Of a stretch of DNA of 8,995 nucleotides, positions 1 to 6,151 are shown piece by piece. The stretch lies in the NCBI GenBank assembly GCA_002394525.1, contig DGUF01000239.1, positions 389 through 9,383 of the forward strand. Direction: 5' to 3'. Position numbers and translations under genes: made by a program. The stretch comes from Lachnospiraceae bacterium UBA4317. GTDB lineage: Bacteria > Bacillota_A > Clostridia > Lachnospirales > Lachnospiraceae. Every line of letters begins with the position of its first letter. Within the stretch, counting starts at the first letter, position 1. The notes beneath the pieces were generated by a model. That model did not search any database. It worked only from the letters and a program-made list of their open reading frames with translations, and was not told the DNA's origin.

Positions 1-66
1 GGGACAGGCACTGTGTCACAGTACTGTGACACAGTGCCTGTCCCTCTGTCACACCTGTCACACTGT
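1..66. repeat. Perfect 44-bp palindrome plus flanking direct repeats (REP-like element, copy A)
   Basis: Bases 1-44 are identical to their own reverse complement, with the centre between bases 22 and 23 and no loop. Each half begins GGGACAGGCACTGTG. The next bases, 45-63, hold two copies of CTGTCACA (46-53 and 55-62). Read on the minus strand, the whole block has the same order of motifs as the element at 7701-7771, so the two are related copies in opposite orientation. The element lies just beyond the terminator of the transporter operon. Similar extragenic palindromes beginning GGGACAGGCAC are, from memory, spread by REP-associated Y1 transposases in some bacteria; no transposase is in this window, so that link is inferred. 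The window starts at the first base of the palindrome, so more of the element may lie outside. Confidence 0.85.
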
Positions 67-83
67 TATCCCCGCCCCGGCAT

Positions 84-123
84 AAAAAAAACAGCTCCGC
101 GTTCCATAAGCGAAACGCGGAGC
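84..123 (-). terminator. Intrinsic terminator of the kinase/ABC transporter operon
   Basis: On the minus strand, 10-base arms GCTCCGCGTT and AACGCGGAGC (positions 123-114 and 103-94) form a perfect stem around a 10-base loop. They are followed by a short spacer and eight T residues (plus-strand A tract 84-91). This is a strong rho-independent terminator. The hairpin begins 13 bases past the stop codon of the substrate-binding protein, so it should end the leftward transcript. Confidence 0.92.
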
Positions 124-135
124 CGCCGGTCCGTA

Positions 136-1311
136 TTATTCGATGCGGTTCTCCCACAGCTGGGGATCAGCGGGGTCACACTCCTGGGGGATCAGGGGAG
201 CCTGGATCAGCAGGGTCCGTCCCTCGTCACAGTAGGTGTTTTCGACCACCTGGGCAGGTGACCAGAGGGCTCCCTCCTCCTCGACGGTCTCGCCGACGGC
301 GGGCAGGTCCACGCCCTCAAAGTAGTCGTGGATGTACTCTACGGCAAGGATGGCGGCGTCCAGGGCGGGCTGCTCGACGACCGCGTAGAGCTTGCCCTCC
401 TTCAGAAGGCCGATGCCCTCCTTGCCGATGCAGATGCCAGAGATGAAGTAGTCGGCGGGGTTCAGGCCGGCGTTTTCCACAGCGGACACGACGCCGGAGC
501 CCATGATGTCGGGTGTGTGGACGTAGATGCCCACGACCTGGTCGCCATAGCGGGCCAGCAGGTCACTGGCGCGGGCATAGGAGTCGTCGTTGTTCCAGTT
601 GCCCTCGCCCTGGGCGACGGTCAGCTGGGGGTACTGGTCCAGGACGGACATGAGGCCCTCGTGGCAGTCCGTCGTGTACATATCGACCAGAGCGCCGGTG
701 ATCTCGATGATGACGCCCTCAGGGACCTCTCCGCCGTTCTTCTCCTTGATGCCTTCGATCATCTGATTGGCGGCCTTGGCGGTGGAATCCTTGATATCGT
801 TGGTGATGAACATCTCGACCTTGCCGCCCTCGGGGCAGGTATCCAGGGCAAAGACCGGGATCCCCTCCTCGTTGAGGCGCTCGATGCCGGGCACCAGGGA
901 GACCAGGTCCTCGGCTCCCGCCATGATAAAGGCATCGATGTCCTGGGTGATGAAGTTGTCGATCGCGTTCAGGATCTGGTCCGTATTGGCCTGGGCGTCC
1001 ACGACCTTGAGCTCATAGCCGTATTTTTCACTTGTCTCGGTGGCGCCGATGACGAAGGCCTGGATAAACTCGGTCTGGGCGTGCTTGATGACCATGCCGA
1101 TGGTCTTTTTGCCGCCGCTCTCACCGCCTGCCGCATCCGCGGCGGCCTCCACAGCTGCCGCGCCGGTCTTCTGGCCTTCCGCGGCATCACTGCCCGCAGC
1201 CGCGCCCGATCCGGACGAAGAGCCCGATCCGCCGCAGCCGGCCAGCAGCATAGCGCCCATGGTCACCGCCAGGGCGGCGCCAAACAGCCTTTTCACAATG
1301 CTTTTTTTCAT
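136..1311 (-). CDS. Sugar/polyol ABC transporter substrate-binding lipoprotein
   Basis: This 391-residue extracytoplasmic binding protein would deliver a sugar or polyol to the permease encoded upstream. The chosen ATG (1311) has a GGGAGG ribosome binding site at 1317-1322, five bases away; an upstream in-frame start at 1356 would add 15 residues and is not preferred. Residues 1-25 form a lipoprotein signal peptide (KK, KR charges, hydrophobic core), with lipobox LAGC and lipidated Cys26. Residues 27-68 are a Gly/Ser/Ala linker. The binding domain starts at about residue 69 (KKTIGMVIKH) and matches the two-lobe periplasmic-binding-protein 4 type (RbsB-like), with typical elements such as QANTDQILNAIDNFITQDID and GIPVFALDT. 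It is the last gene of the leftward operon and is followed by a strong terminator. The ligand cannot be read from the sequence; ribose-class sugars, autoinducer-2-like ligands and polyols are all handled by this family. Confidence 0.93.
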   Translation of the reverse strand: MKKSIVKRLFGAALAVTMGAMLLAGCGGSGSSSGSGAAAGSDAAEGQKTGAAAVEAAADAAGGESGGKKTIGMVIKHAQTEFIQAFVIGATETSEKYGYELKVVDAQANTDQILNAIDNFITQDIDAFIMAGAEDLVSLVPGIERLNEEGIPVFALDTCPEGGKVEMFITNDIKDSTAKAANQMIEGIKEKNGGEVPEGVIIEITGALVDMYTTDCHEGLMSVLDQYPQLTVAQGEGNWNNDDSYARASDLLARYGDQVVGIYVHTPDIMGSGVVSAVENAGLNPADYFISGICIGKEGIGLLKEGKLYAVVEQPALDAAILAVEYIHDYFEGVDLPAVGETVEEEGALWSPAQVVENTYCDEGRTLLIQAPLIPQECDPADPQLWENRIE

Positions 1312-1316
1312 AAAAA

Positions 1317-1322
1317 CCTCCC
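1317..1322 (-). promoter_or_regulatory. Ribosome binding site of the substrate-binding protein
   Basis: The minus strand reads GGGAGG followed by five bases and ATG. This strong Shine-Dalgarno site fixes the start at 1311 rather than the longer reading frame beginning at 1356. Confidence 0.85.
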
Positions 1323-1354
1323 GAAAACTACAGTCTGTAAAGGGTCTGTTATCC

Positions 1355-1414
1355 AAAAAACCGCCGGCCTGTAAGGAATGCGGAATGTCAGCTGCGCGAG
1401 AAGCCCGCCGGTTT
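1355..1414 (-). terminator. Possible attenuator hairpin between permease and binding-protein genes
   Basis: On the minus strand, arms at 1414-1402 (AAACCGGCGGGCT) and 1370-1358 (AGGCCGGCGGTTT) pair at 11 of 13 positions. They enclose a 31-base loop and run directly into six T residues (plus-strand A run 1355-1360). This is terminator-like, although the loop is long. It lies within the 165-bp gap upstream of the binding-protein gene, so it could cause partial termination, or act as a 3'-end stabiliser for the upstream transcript. The rest of that gap (1415-1476) shows no clear promoter or other structure. Confidence 0.45.
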
Positions 1415-1476
1415 GATGTTCAAAAATATTTCATTCAGGATCAGGATCCGCTCCCGGCAGGCGGCCGGATTCGAAA

Positions 1477-2499
1477 TCAGGAATCGCTGCCGGGCGCCCG
1501 GCCGGGAGTGCCCGACCGCATGAGCCTGCGGATATTTTCCCTGTGCATGATCCAGGCCGTCAGCCTGTGGCGCAGGTGGTCCAGCAGGATCGCCAGGAAG
1601 ATCAGGGCGCCCTTGGTGGCGCTGACCAGGTTGACGTCCACGCCGTTGAGGGTGAGGGCATTGTCCAGCATCCCCAGCAGGAGGGTGCCGCCCAGCATGC
1701 CGATGGGCCTGCCCATGCCTCCGTTGAAGCTGCAGCCGCCCAGAATGGCACCCGCGAAAGCCATCATGACCAGGCCCGACCCCATATTGTTGGAGACCGC
1801 GTTCTGGCGGCCCGCCGTGATCAGGCCGGCCACTGCGGCCAGAAGCCCGGCCAGCATAAAGGCGTAGACCACGACTCTCTCCGTGTGGATGCCCGAGATG
1901 AAGGCGGCGCTGCGGTTGCCGCCGGTCAGGAGGAAGCGCCTGCCCGCCGTCGTCTTGCGGAAGAGGAATTCAAAGCCCGCATAGATCACGACCAGGGCCA
2001 GGACCGCCACCTGGAGCGGCCCGATCTTGCCCCTGCCCAGGAAGGTGTAAAAGGGATCCAGCTTAGCCAGGGAAAAGGGGACCAGAAAGAGGACCAGGCC
2101 CCGCATCACGATCTGGGTGGACATGGTCAGCAGGAAGGAATTGGTCCTGAGCCTGACCAGGCAGAAGCCGTTGAAAAAGCCCACCGCCGTCCCGATGATC
2201 AGGGTGGCCAGAACACAGACCGGCGCGGGCAGTCCCACGGACCGGCCGGCCAGGACCGCGAGGCCGGGCGCGAAGGCCAGGGTCGCCTCCATGGACAGGT
2301 CCAGCTCTCCGACCATCATGACGATGCCCTGCCCCAGGACCATGAGACCCAGGGTCGCTGACTGGAAGAGTATGTTGAGCAGGTTCCTCGCAGTCAGAAA
2401 GGAGGGCGTGAGCACGGCATTAAAGAGAAAAAACACCGCCACCATGACCCAGACCAGATTGTTGAGCAGCGCCAGCTGCAGTTTCGTTGAACGTTTCAT
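1477..2499 (-). CDS. Sugar ABC transporter permease (RbsC/MglC type)
   Basis: This 340-residue polytopic inner-membrane protein would form the channel of the importer. It is strongly hydrophobic, with about eight to ten membrane segments, the first near residues 12-31. It carries the marks of the branched-chain/ribose permease family (BPD_transp_2): GELDLS at 64-69 (usually GGIDLS), GGNRSAAFISGI at 193-204 (usually GGN..AA..SGI) and GGCSFNGGMGRPIGMLGG near 254-271. The start chosen is ATG 2499, giving MKRSTKLQ, which suits the family; its ribosome site GGAGAG (2511-2516) is 11 bases away, a little far. An alternative GTG at 2556 has GGAG seven bases upstream and would add 19 residues, but that signal lies inside a tandem repeat. 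The gene lies between the ATPase and the binding protein and belongs to the same transcript. Confidence 0.92.
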   Translation of the reverse strand: MKRSTKLQLALLNNLVWVMVAVFFLFNAVLTPSFLTARNLLNILFQSATLGLMVLGQGIVMMVGELDLSMEATLAFAPGLAVLAGRSVGLPAPVCVLATLIIGTAVGFFNGFCLVRLRTNSFLLTMSTQIVMRGLVLFLVPFSLAKLDPFYTFLGRGKIGPLQVAVLALVVIYAGFEFLFRKTTAGRRFLLTGGNRSAAFISGIHTERVVVYAFMLAGLLAAVAGLITAGRQNAVSNNMGSGLVMMAFAGAILGGCSFNGGMGRPIGMLGGTLLLGMLDNALTLNGVDVNLVSATKGALIFLAILLDHLRHRLTAWIMHRENIRRLMRSGTPGRAPGSDS

Positions 2500-2542
2500 G
2501 ATACTATCTACTCTCCATTGCCGGAAGCGGGCCCGTCCCCTG

Positions 2543-2651
2543 TCAAAAAAAGTCACGGGGATGCTCCGGCTGCTCTTTCTATATCAGGAAATCACGGGAT
2601 TGCTCCGCTTATTCTTTCTTTTGTCAGAAAGTCACGGGATTGCTCCGCTTA
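2543..2651 (-). repeat. Three degenerate ~40-bp tandem repeats at the ATPase-permease junction
   Basis: Three copies share a core that on the minus strand reads GGAGCAATCCCGTGACTTTC or a close variant. The plus-strand cores begin near 2552, 2591 and 2631, so spacing is 39 and 40 bases. Copies two and three are nearly identical; the copy nearest the permease has diverged. The copy at the ATPase end contains that gene's TAA stop (2649-2651). Each copy holds GGAG, seven bases, then GTG. In two copies the GTG opens a three-codon frame ending in TGA; in the third an indel removes this stop and fuses the frame to the permease. The permease-side copy also forms a TCCCC/GGGGA hairpin (2536-2561). The repeats fill most of the 149-bp gap. 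Confidence 0.8.
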
Positions 2652-4205
2652 CTCCTCCATTTCCGCCTGCGCCGGGTGCATGCGCTCGCCCTGCATGGCC
2701 CGGTAGATCGCCTCCTCGGAAAACTCCTCCCTGGAAAATTCCTCGGTGATCTTTCCATCGTAGAGGATCAGGATCCGGTCGCAGATCTTCATCAGGTCCT
2801 CCACGCCGGGAGATGTGATCAGGGCGCAGCCGTCTCCCCGGAAGCCGTGGTTGATGCTGTGCAGGATACTGTCCTTGGCCTCGATGTCCACACCCCGGGT
2901 GGGTTCGTCGAGCAGGCAGACCCGGGGCCGCTGCTCCATGACCCGCCCGACCAGGACCTTCTGCTTGTTGCCGCCGGAGAGCTGCTGCACCTCCTGGGTC
3001 TGGGAGGCCACCTTGATGTCGAGCTTTCTGATGCTGCGGGAGGCCGTCTCTTTTTCCGTCCGCGAGCGGAGGATCCCTCCCCTGGACAGCCTGGACAGGA
3101 TGCTCATGGTCAGGTTCTCCCGGACCGAGGCAATGGGAACGATTCCCTCCGCCTCCCTCTCCTCGGTGAGGTAGACGATCCCGTCCCTCGCCGCCTGGGC
3201 CGGGGACCGGTAGGAGACCTCCCTGCCCTCCAGGGTCATGCTGCCCGTATCATGGGGGTCCGCCCCGATGATACAGCGGAAAAGTTCGGTCCTTCCGCTG
3301 CCGCGCAGGCCGGCGAGTCCGACGATCTCCCCCTTGTGGAGCGTCAGGCTGACTCCCCGGAAGCGCCCGTAGCTGGTGTAATCCTTCAGGGAAAAGAGCT
3401 CCTCGTCCGTCACCATGGCGGACAGGTCATCCCCCTCCTTCGACTCGTATTCCTCATTTCCGACGATCATGGCCGCCAGGGTCTGCAGGTCCAGTTCCTC
3501 CCGGCGCGCGCTTCTGACATTTCTCCCGTCCCGGATCACCGTGACGATATCGCATACCTCCAGGAGCTCCCTGGTGTGATGGGAGATAAAAATGACTGTC
3601 TTGCCCTCCGAGGTCAGCCGCCGGATGATCTCATAGAGAATGCGCTGGTCCCTGCGGGACAGGGAGGCCGAGACCTCGTCCATAATGATCAGCTCCGCCT
3701 GCTCCACATAACAGGCCTTGATCACCAGCAGGAGCTGCCGCTCACTGACCGAGAGGGCGCTCACCTTCATCTCCGGATCCAGCATGAGCCCTGCCCCGTG
3801 AAGGATCTGTGCCGCCCGTGCGGACAGCTCTTTCCAGTCAATGACTGCCCGGCCATCCAGATAGGCGGGGAAAAACAGATTCTCCGCCACCGTCGATTCC
3901 TCGATGACCTGGGGCTCCTGTGTGACGATGGAAATATGGTGGCGCTTGGCCACAAACGGCGTCAGGGCCGTAAAGCGCTCCCCGTCCAGCAGGATCTCCC
4001 CGCTGCTGGGCGCGACAAGCCCGGACATGACCCCGACCAGGGTCGATTTGCCCGCGCCGTTCTTTCCGATCAGCCCGTGGACCTCGCCGCGGCGCACGGT
4101 CATACTCACATCCCGGAGCGCGACCGTGCCGGCATATAATTTTGTAATATTGCGGAGGGTCAGGGCCTCCTGCCCCGCTCCGCCCTTTTCTGCACTCTGT
4201 GACAT
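2649..4205 (-). CDS. Sugar ABC transporter ATP-binding protein with two ABC domains (RbsA/MglA type)
   Basis: This 518-residue cytoplasmic ATPase would power the importer formed with the downstream permease. It has two fused nucleotide-binding domains, as is usual for this family (about 500 residues). Domain 1: Walker A GKNGAGKST (47-55), Q-loop Gln96, signature LSVSERQ (151-157), Walker B IIMDE (173-177) followed by VSASL, and H-loop near 209-210. Domain 2: a degenerate Walker A, GLRGSGRTE (299-307), signature LSGGNKQ (409-415) and Walker B LLDEPTRGVD (431-440), with no clear H-loop histidine (TSPGVED instead). The altered second P-loop is normal for RbsA-like proteins, where one site hydrolyses poorly. 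Domain 1 has VSASL where PTAAL is commoner. The ATG at 4205 has AAAGGA (4212-4217) six bases upstream. The gene follows the kinase across a heptamer-repeat gap of 188 bp. Confidence 0.95.
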   Translation of the reverse strand: MSQSAEKGGAGQEALTLRNITKLYAGTVALRDVSMTVRRGEVHGLIGKNGAGKSTLVGVMSGLVAPSSGEILLDGERFTALTPFVAKRHHISIVTQEPQVIEESTVAENLFFPAYLDGRAVIDWKELSARAAQILHGAGLMLDPEMKVSALSVSERQLLLVIKACYVEQAELIIMDEVSASLSRRDQRILYEIIRRLTSEGKTVIFISHHTRELLEVCDIVTVIRDGRNVRSARREELDLQTLAAMIVGNEEYESKEGDDLSAMVTDEELFSLKDYTSYGRFRGVSLTLHKGEIVGLAGLRGSGRTELFRCIIGADPHDTGSMTLEGREVSYRSPAQAARDGIVYLTEEREAEGIVPIASVRENLTMSILSRLSRGGILRSRTEKETASRSIRKLDIKVASQTQEVQQLSGGNKQKVLVGRVMEQRPRVCLLDEPTRGVDIEAKDSILHSINHGFRGDGCALITSPGVEDLMKICDRILILYDGKITEEFSREEFSEEAIYRAMQGERMHPAQAEMEE

Positions 4206-4225
4206 GGGGGGTCCTTTGTAGTTGA

Positions 4226-4390
4226 TAGCTGTCAGCTATCAGCTTTTAGCTATTAGCTCTGTAACTGGTAATTTGTGGTTATTGGATTTTATCTTTTCAC
4301 TCCGGAGCCTGCAGGTTCGGTCAGCTGACAGCCAGCAGCTAACGGCTGATAGCCAGCAGCTAATAGCTAACAGCCAACAGCTAATAGCTA
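4226..4390. repeat. Heptamer-repeat tract in two complementary arms
   Basis: The left arm (4226-4260) is five heptamers of the type TAGCTNT, for example TAGCTGT, CAGCTAT, TAGCTAT. The right arm (4321-4390) is ten heptamers of the complementary type, for example ACAGCCA, GCAGCTA, ATAGCTA, with a higher 21-base period. The arms are inverted relative to each other: 4246-4258 and 4358-4370 are perfect 13-base complements, so the transcript could fold into a large imperfect hairpin around the unique, AT-richer segment 4261-4320. The tract fills the kinase-ATPase gap and ends four bases before the kinase stop codon. The open frame through it (Gln-Leu-Thr-Ala-Asp-Ser-Gln-Gln-like) is a by-product of the period. 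Composition differs sharply from the GC-rich genes on both sides. Confidence 0.85.
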
Positions 4391-4393
4391 GCC

Positions 4394-5926
4394 CTACCAA
4401 CATTCCTTCAGTGCCTGCATGAGCTTCCTGTAGCGGGTCTGGAGCCTGCGATAGGTCTCCGCGCGGCCCGGGTCCGGCTTCCAGCGCCGGTCCTCCCGGA
4501 CCAGGCTCTCCACGGCCTCCTCCAGCCCCGGGAAAATGCCTGCGGCGGTGCCCGCCAGCATGGCGGCTCCCAGGCAGCCCGCGTTTTCACTGTCCTTTGT
4601 CGTGACGACCTCGCGGCCCGTGGCATCGGCCTTGATCTGGCACCAGACGGAGCTTCTGGCCCCGCCGCCCAGACATACGATGCGGTCCGCCTGCAGGCCC
4701 AGACCCTCCGTGGCCGCCAGGATCCGGCACAGGATCATGGCGACGCCCTCCATAAAGGCCCGGATCATATGTTTCTGCCCGTGGGCCGTCGTGAGCCCGA
4801 TCAGCGAGCCCTTCATCTCAGGGCACAGGTCGGGCGGACCCGACCCGGTCAGGTGGGGCAGGGCGATCAGCCCCTCCGCACCCGGCGGACATTCGGCCGC
4901 GAGCAGGTCCATATAGTCATATTCATTGATTTTTTCCTGCGTCTTCCACAGGGGCTTGTCCCTGAGCATGCCCTCGCACAGGGATCCGTGGAAGACATCC
5001 CGGAACCAGCGCAGGCAGATCCCTCCGGAGGCATAGGCGTGGATCATATAGAGGCCGGGGACGGCGCTGCAGTAGCAGGGCATCTCTCCCGCCGGGTCCA
5101 GGATGATCCTGTCCGTCATGGCCATGGTGCAGAGGGCCGATCCGGTCACATCCGAAAAATTTCCCGGCCGTATATTGCCGACGCCGACCGCCCCGCAGGC
5201 CAGGTCGATCCCGCCGATGCTGACGAGCGTCCCCGCCGCCAGCCCGAAGCGGTCCGCCGCCTCCTGCGTGACCTGCCCCACGATCGCGCCCGGGAGCGCG
5301 ATCTCCGGCAGCTGGTCCTCCCGGATCCCCAGGAAATCCAGCATCTGCCTCCAATAACATCTGCTGCGGATATCAAAATAGATCGAAGAGCCCAGGATCG
5401 AGTCCTCTCCCGCTGCATGTCCGGTCAGGAGCAGGGAAAACCAGCCCTCCAGCTGGACGATCCTGGCTGTTTTCCGGAAGACCTCCGGCTCGTGCCGCCT
5501 GATCCACAAGAGCTTGGCGCCCGGCCAGATCGCGTCTGCCCCGACCTGCCCGGTGTGCTCCTGGATCGTCCGGGGCCCGAAGTGGTCCGAGATCTCCTCC
5601 GCCTCCGCCAGGGCCCTGGTGTCACACCACAGAATGGCCCGCCGGAGAGGATCGTTCTTTTCATCGAGCAGGAGCATGGTCTCCCCCTGGGTGGAGAAGC
5701 CGATCACGCCGATATCAGCAGGCCCGATCCCGGCCTCCCTGATCAGGTTCCGGACCGCGTCGGCAAAAGTTTCCGTATAGACCTCCGCGGAGAGCTCTGC
5801 CTGCCCCGGCGCAGGTGTCAGGAAGGCGTACTCCCTGCTGAAGGAGGCCACAGGCCCTCCCTCCCGGCTGTACAGCGCGGCCTTCATAGCTGTCGTGCCG
5901 ATATCCGCTGCAAGAATAAATTTCAT
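4394..5926 (-). CDS. FGGY-family carbohydrate (polyol/ketose) kinase
   Basis: This 510-residue cytoplasmic kinase would transfer phosphate from ATP to a sugar or polyol imported by the neighbouring ABC transporter. The first phosphate-binding loop is DIGTTAMKAAL (8-18). GFSTQGE (76-82) and WCDTR (100-104) match the substrate-side motifs. GGIDLACGAVG (238-248) contains the likely catalytic base Asp241, and the C-terminal ATP site is GGGARSSVWCQIKADATG (420-437). The overall pattern is nearest xylulokinase-like FGGY enzymes; it lacks the glycerol-kinase style of the substrate loop, so GlpK is not claimed. Length is normal. The ATG at 5926 has a strong AGGAGGA site (5933-5939) six bases upstream; an open extension to 6010 is rejected because it lacks one and the family begins at MKF-type ends. 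It is the first gene of the leftward operon. The substrate is unknown; xylulose, erythritol and other polyols are options. Confidence 0.93.
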   Translation of the reverse strand: MKFILAADIGTTAMKAALYSREGGPVASFSREYAFLTPAPGQAELSAEVYTETFADAVRNLIREAGIGPADIGVIGFSTQGETMLLLDEKNDPLRRAILWCDTRALAEAEEISDHFGPRTIQEHTGQVGADAIWPGAKLLWIRRHEPEVFRKTARIVQLEGWFSLLLTGHAAGEDSILGSSIYFDIRSRCYWRQMLDFLGIREDQLPEIALPGAIVGQVTQEAADRFGLAAGTLVSIGGIDLACGAVGVGNIRPGNFSDVTGSALCTMAMTDRIILDPAGEMPCYCSAVPGLYMIHAYASGGICLRWFRDVFHGSLCEGMLRDKPLWKTQEKINEYDYMDLLAAECPPGAEGLIALPHLTGSGPPDLCPEMKGSLIGLTTAHGQKHMIRAFMEGVAMILCRILAATEGLGLQADRIVCLGGGARSSVWCQIKADATGREVVTTKDSENAGCLGAAMLAGTAAGIFPGLEEAVESLVREDRRWKPDPGRAETYRRLQTRYRKLMQALKECW

Positions 5927-5932
5927 CTGAAA

Positions 5933-5940
5933 TCCTCCTG
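5933..5940 (-). promoter_or_regulatory. Ribosome binding site of the FGGY kinase
   Basis: The minus strand reads CAGGAGGA, six bases, then ATG at 5926. This strong Shine-Dalgarno site decides against the upstream start at 6010. Confidence 0.88.
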
Positions 5941-5970
5941 CCACTGGCGCTAAAGCATTTTCTTTGTTAT

Positions 5971-6011
5971 GATATTGCACTAACGGAGTATCACGACGCC
6001 GTATTAGCACT
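5971..6011. promoter_or_regulatory. Possible operator: paired 11-base direct repeats in the divergent gap
   Basis: GATATTGCACT (5971-5981) and GTATTAGCACT (6001-6011) are near-identical, allowing one shifted base, and start 30 bases (about three helical turns) apart. Partly overlapping them, CTAACGG (5980-5986) can pair with CCG..TTAG (5999-6007). They lie between the likely kinase promoter and its start codon, where a repressor could block. The protein that might bind is unknown and no regulator gene is nearby. Confidence 0.3.
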
Positions 6012-6042
6012 TTACCACGTCAATCTGACAGCAAGTTTTCTT

Positions 6043-6071
6043 ATTATACATGATATATGGACGGTATGCAA
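6043..6071 (-). promoter_or_regulatory. Predicted promoter of the kinase/ABC transporter operon
   Basis: On the minus strand there is a perfect TATAAT (6043-6048). TTGCAT (6066-6071), a partial -35 match, lies 17 bases upstream of it. Transcription would start near 6036 and leave a leader of about 110 bases before the kinase ATG. It is the best sigma-70/SigA-type match in the gap, but is predicted by eye only. Confidence 0.55.
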
Positions 6072-6078
6072 ATCATTC

Positions 6079-6107
6079 GTGAACCGAATAATGTATAAAT
6101 CTATATT
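6079..6107 (+). promoter_or_regulatory. Predicted promoter of the flavoprotein operon
   Basis: GTGAAC (6079-6084), a weak -35, is followed after 17 bases by TATATT (6102-6107), a good -10. The start would be near 6114, about 38 bases before the ATG. A small dyad, ATTCG-tgaac-CGAAT (6075-6089), overlaps the -35 and could be an operator. An alternative -10 is TATAAA at 6094-6099, but its upstream hexamer is poor. Confidence 0.35.
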
Positions 6108-6151
6108 TTTGTCTAATTTCTGCCTCGTCAGAAAATACCAGAGAGGTGAAC

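Noticed and set aside
328..1374. 348-residue plus-strand open frame opposite the binding-protein gene
   Set aside because: Antisense shadow with Asp/Gly/Val-rich composition; the minus-strand frame has a signal peptide, lipobox and ribosome site.
2640..4139. 499-residue plus-strand open frame opposite the ABC ATPase
   Set aside because: Antisense shadow: biased Asp/Leu/His composition with no recognisable domain, and it lies over a gene with intact Walker and signature motifs.
4222..4422. 66-residue plus-strand frame with Gln-Leu-Thr-Ala-Asp-Ser repeats
   Set aside because: The pattern comes directly from the seven-base repeat; it has no ribosome site and its end overlaps the kinase gene.
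4769..5953. 394-residue plus-strand open frame opposite the kinase
   Set aside because: Antisense shadow of the FGGY kinase; Arg/Pro/Asp-rich, with no motif and no ribosome site.
6146..6151. GTG start for the GlpA-like gene two codons upstream
   Set aside because: It overlaps the Shine-Dalgarno sequence, and the ATG at 6152 gives the usual Met-Tyr-Asp-Val start of the family.
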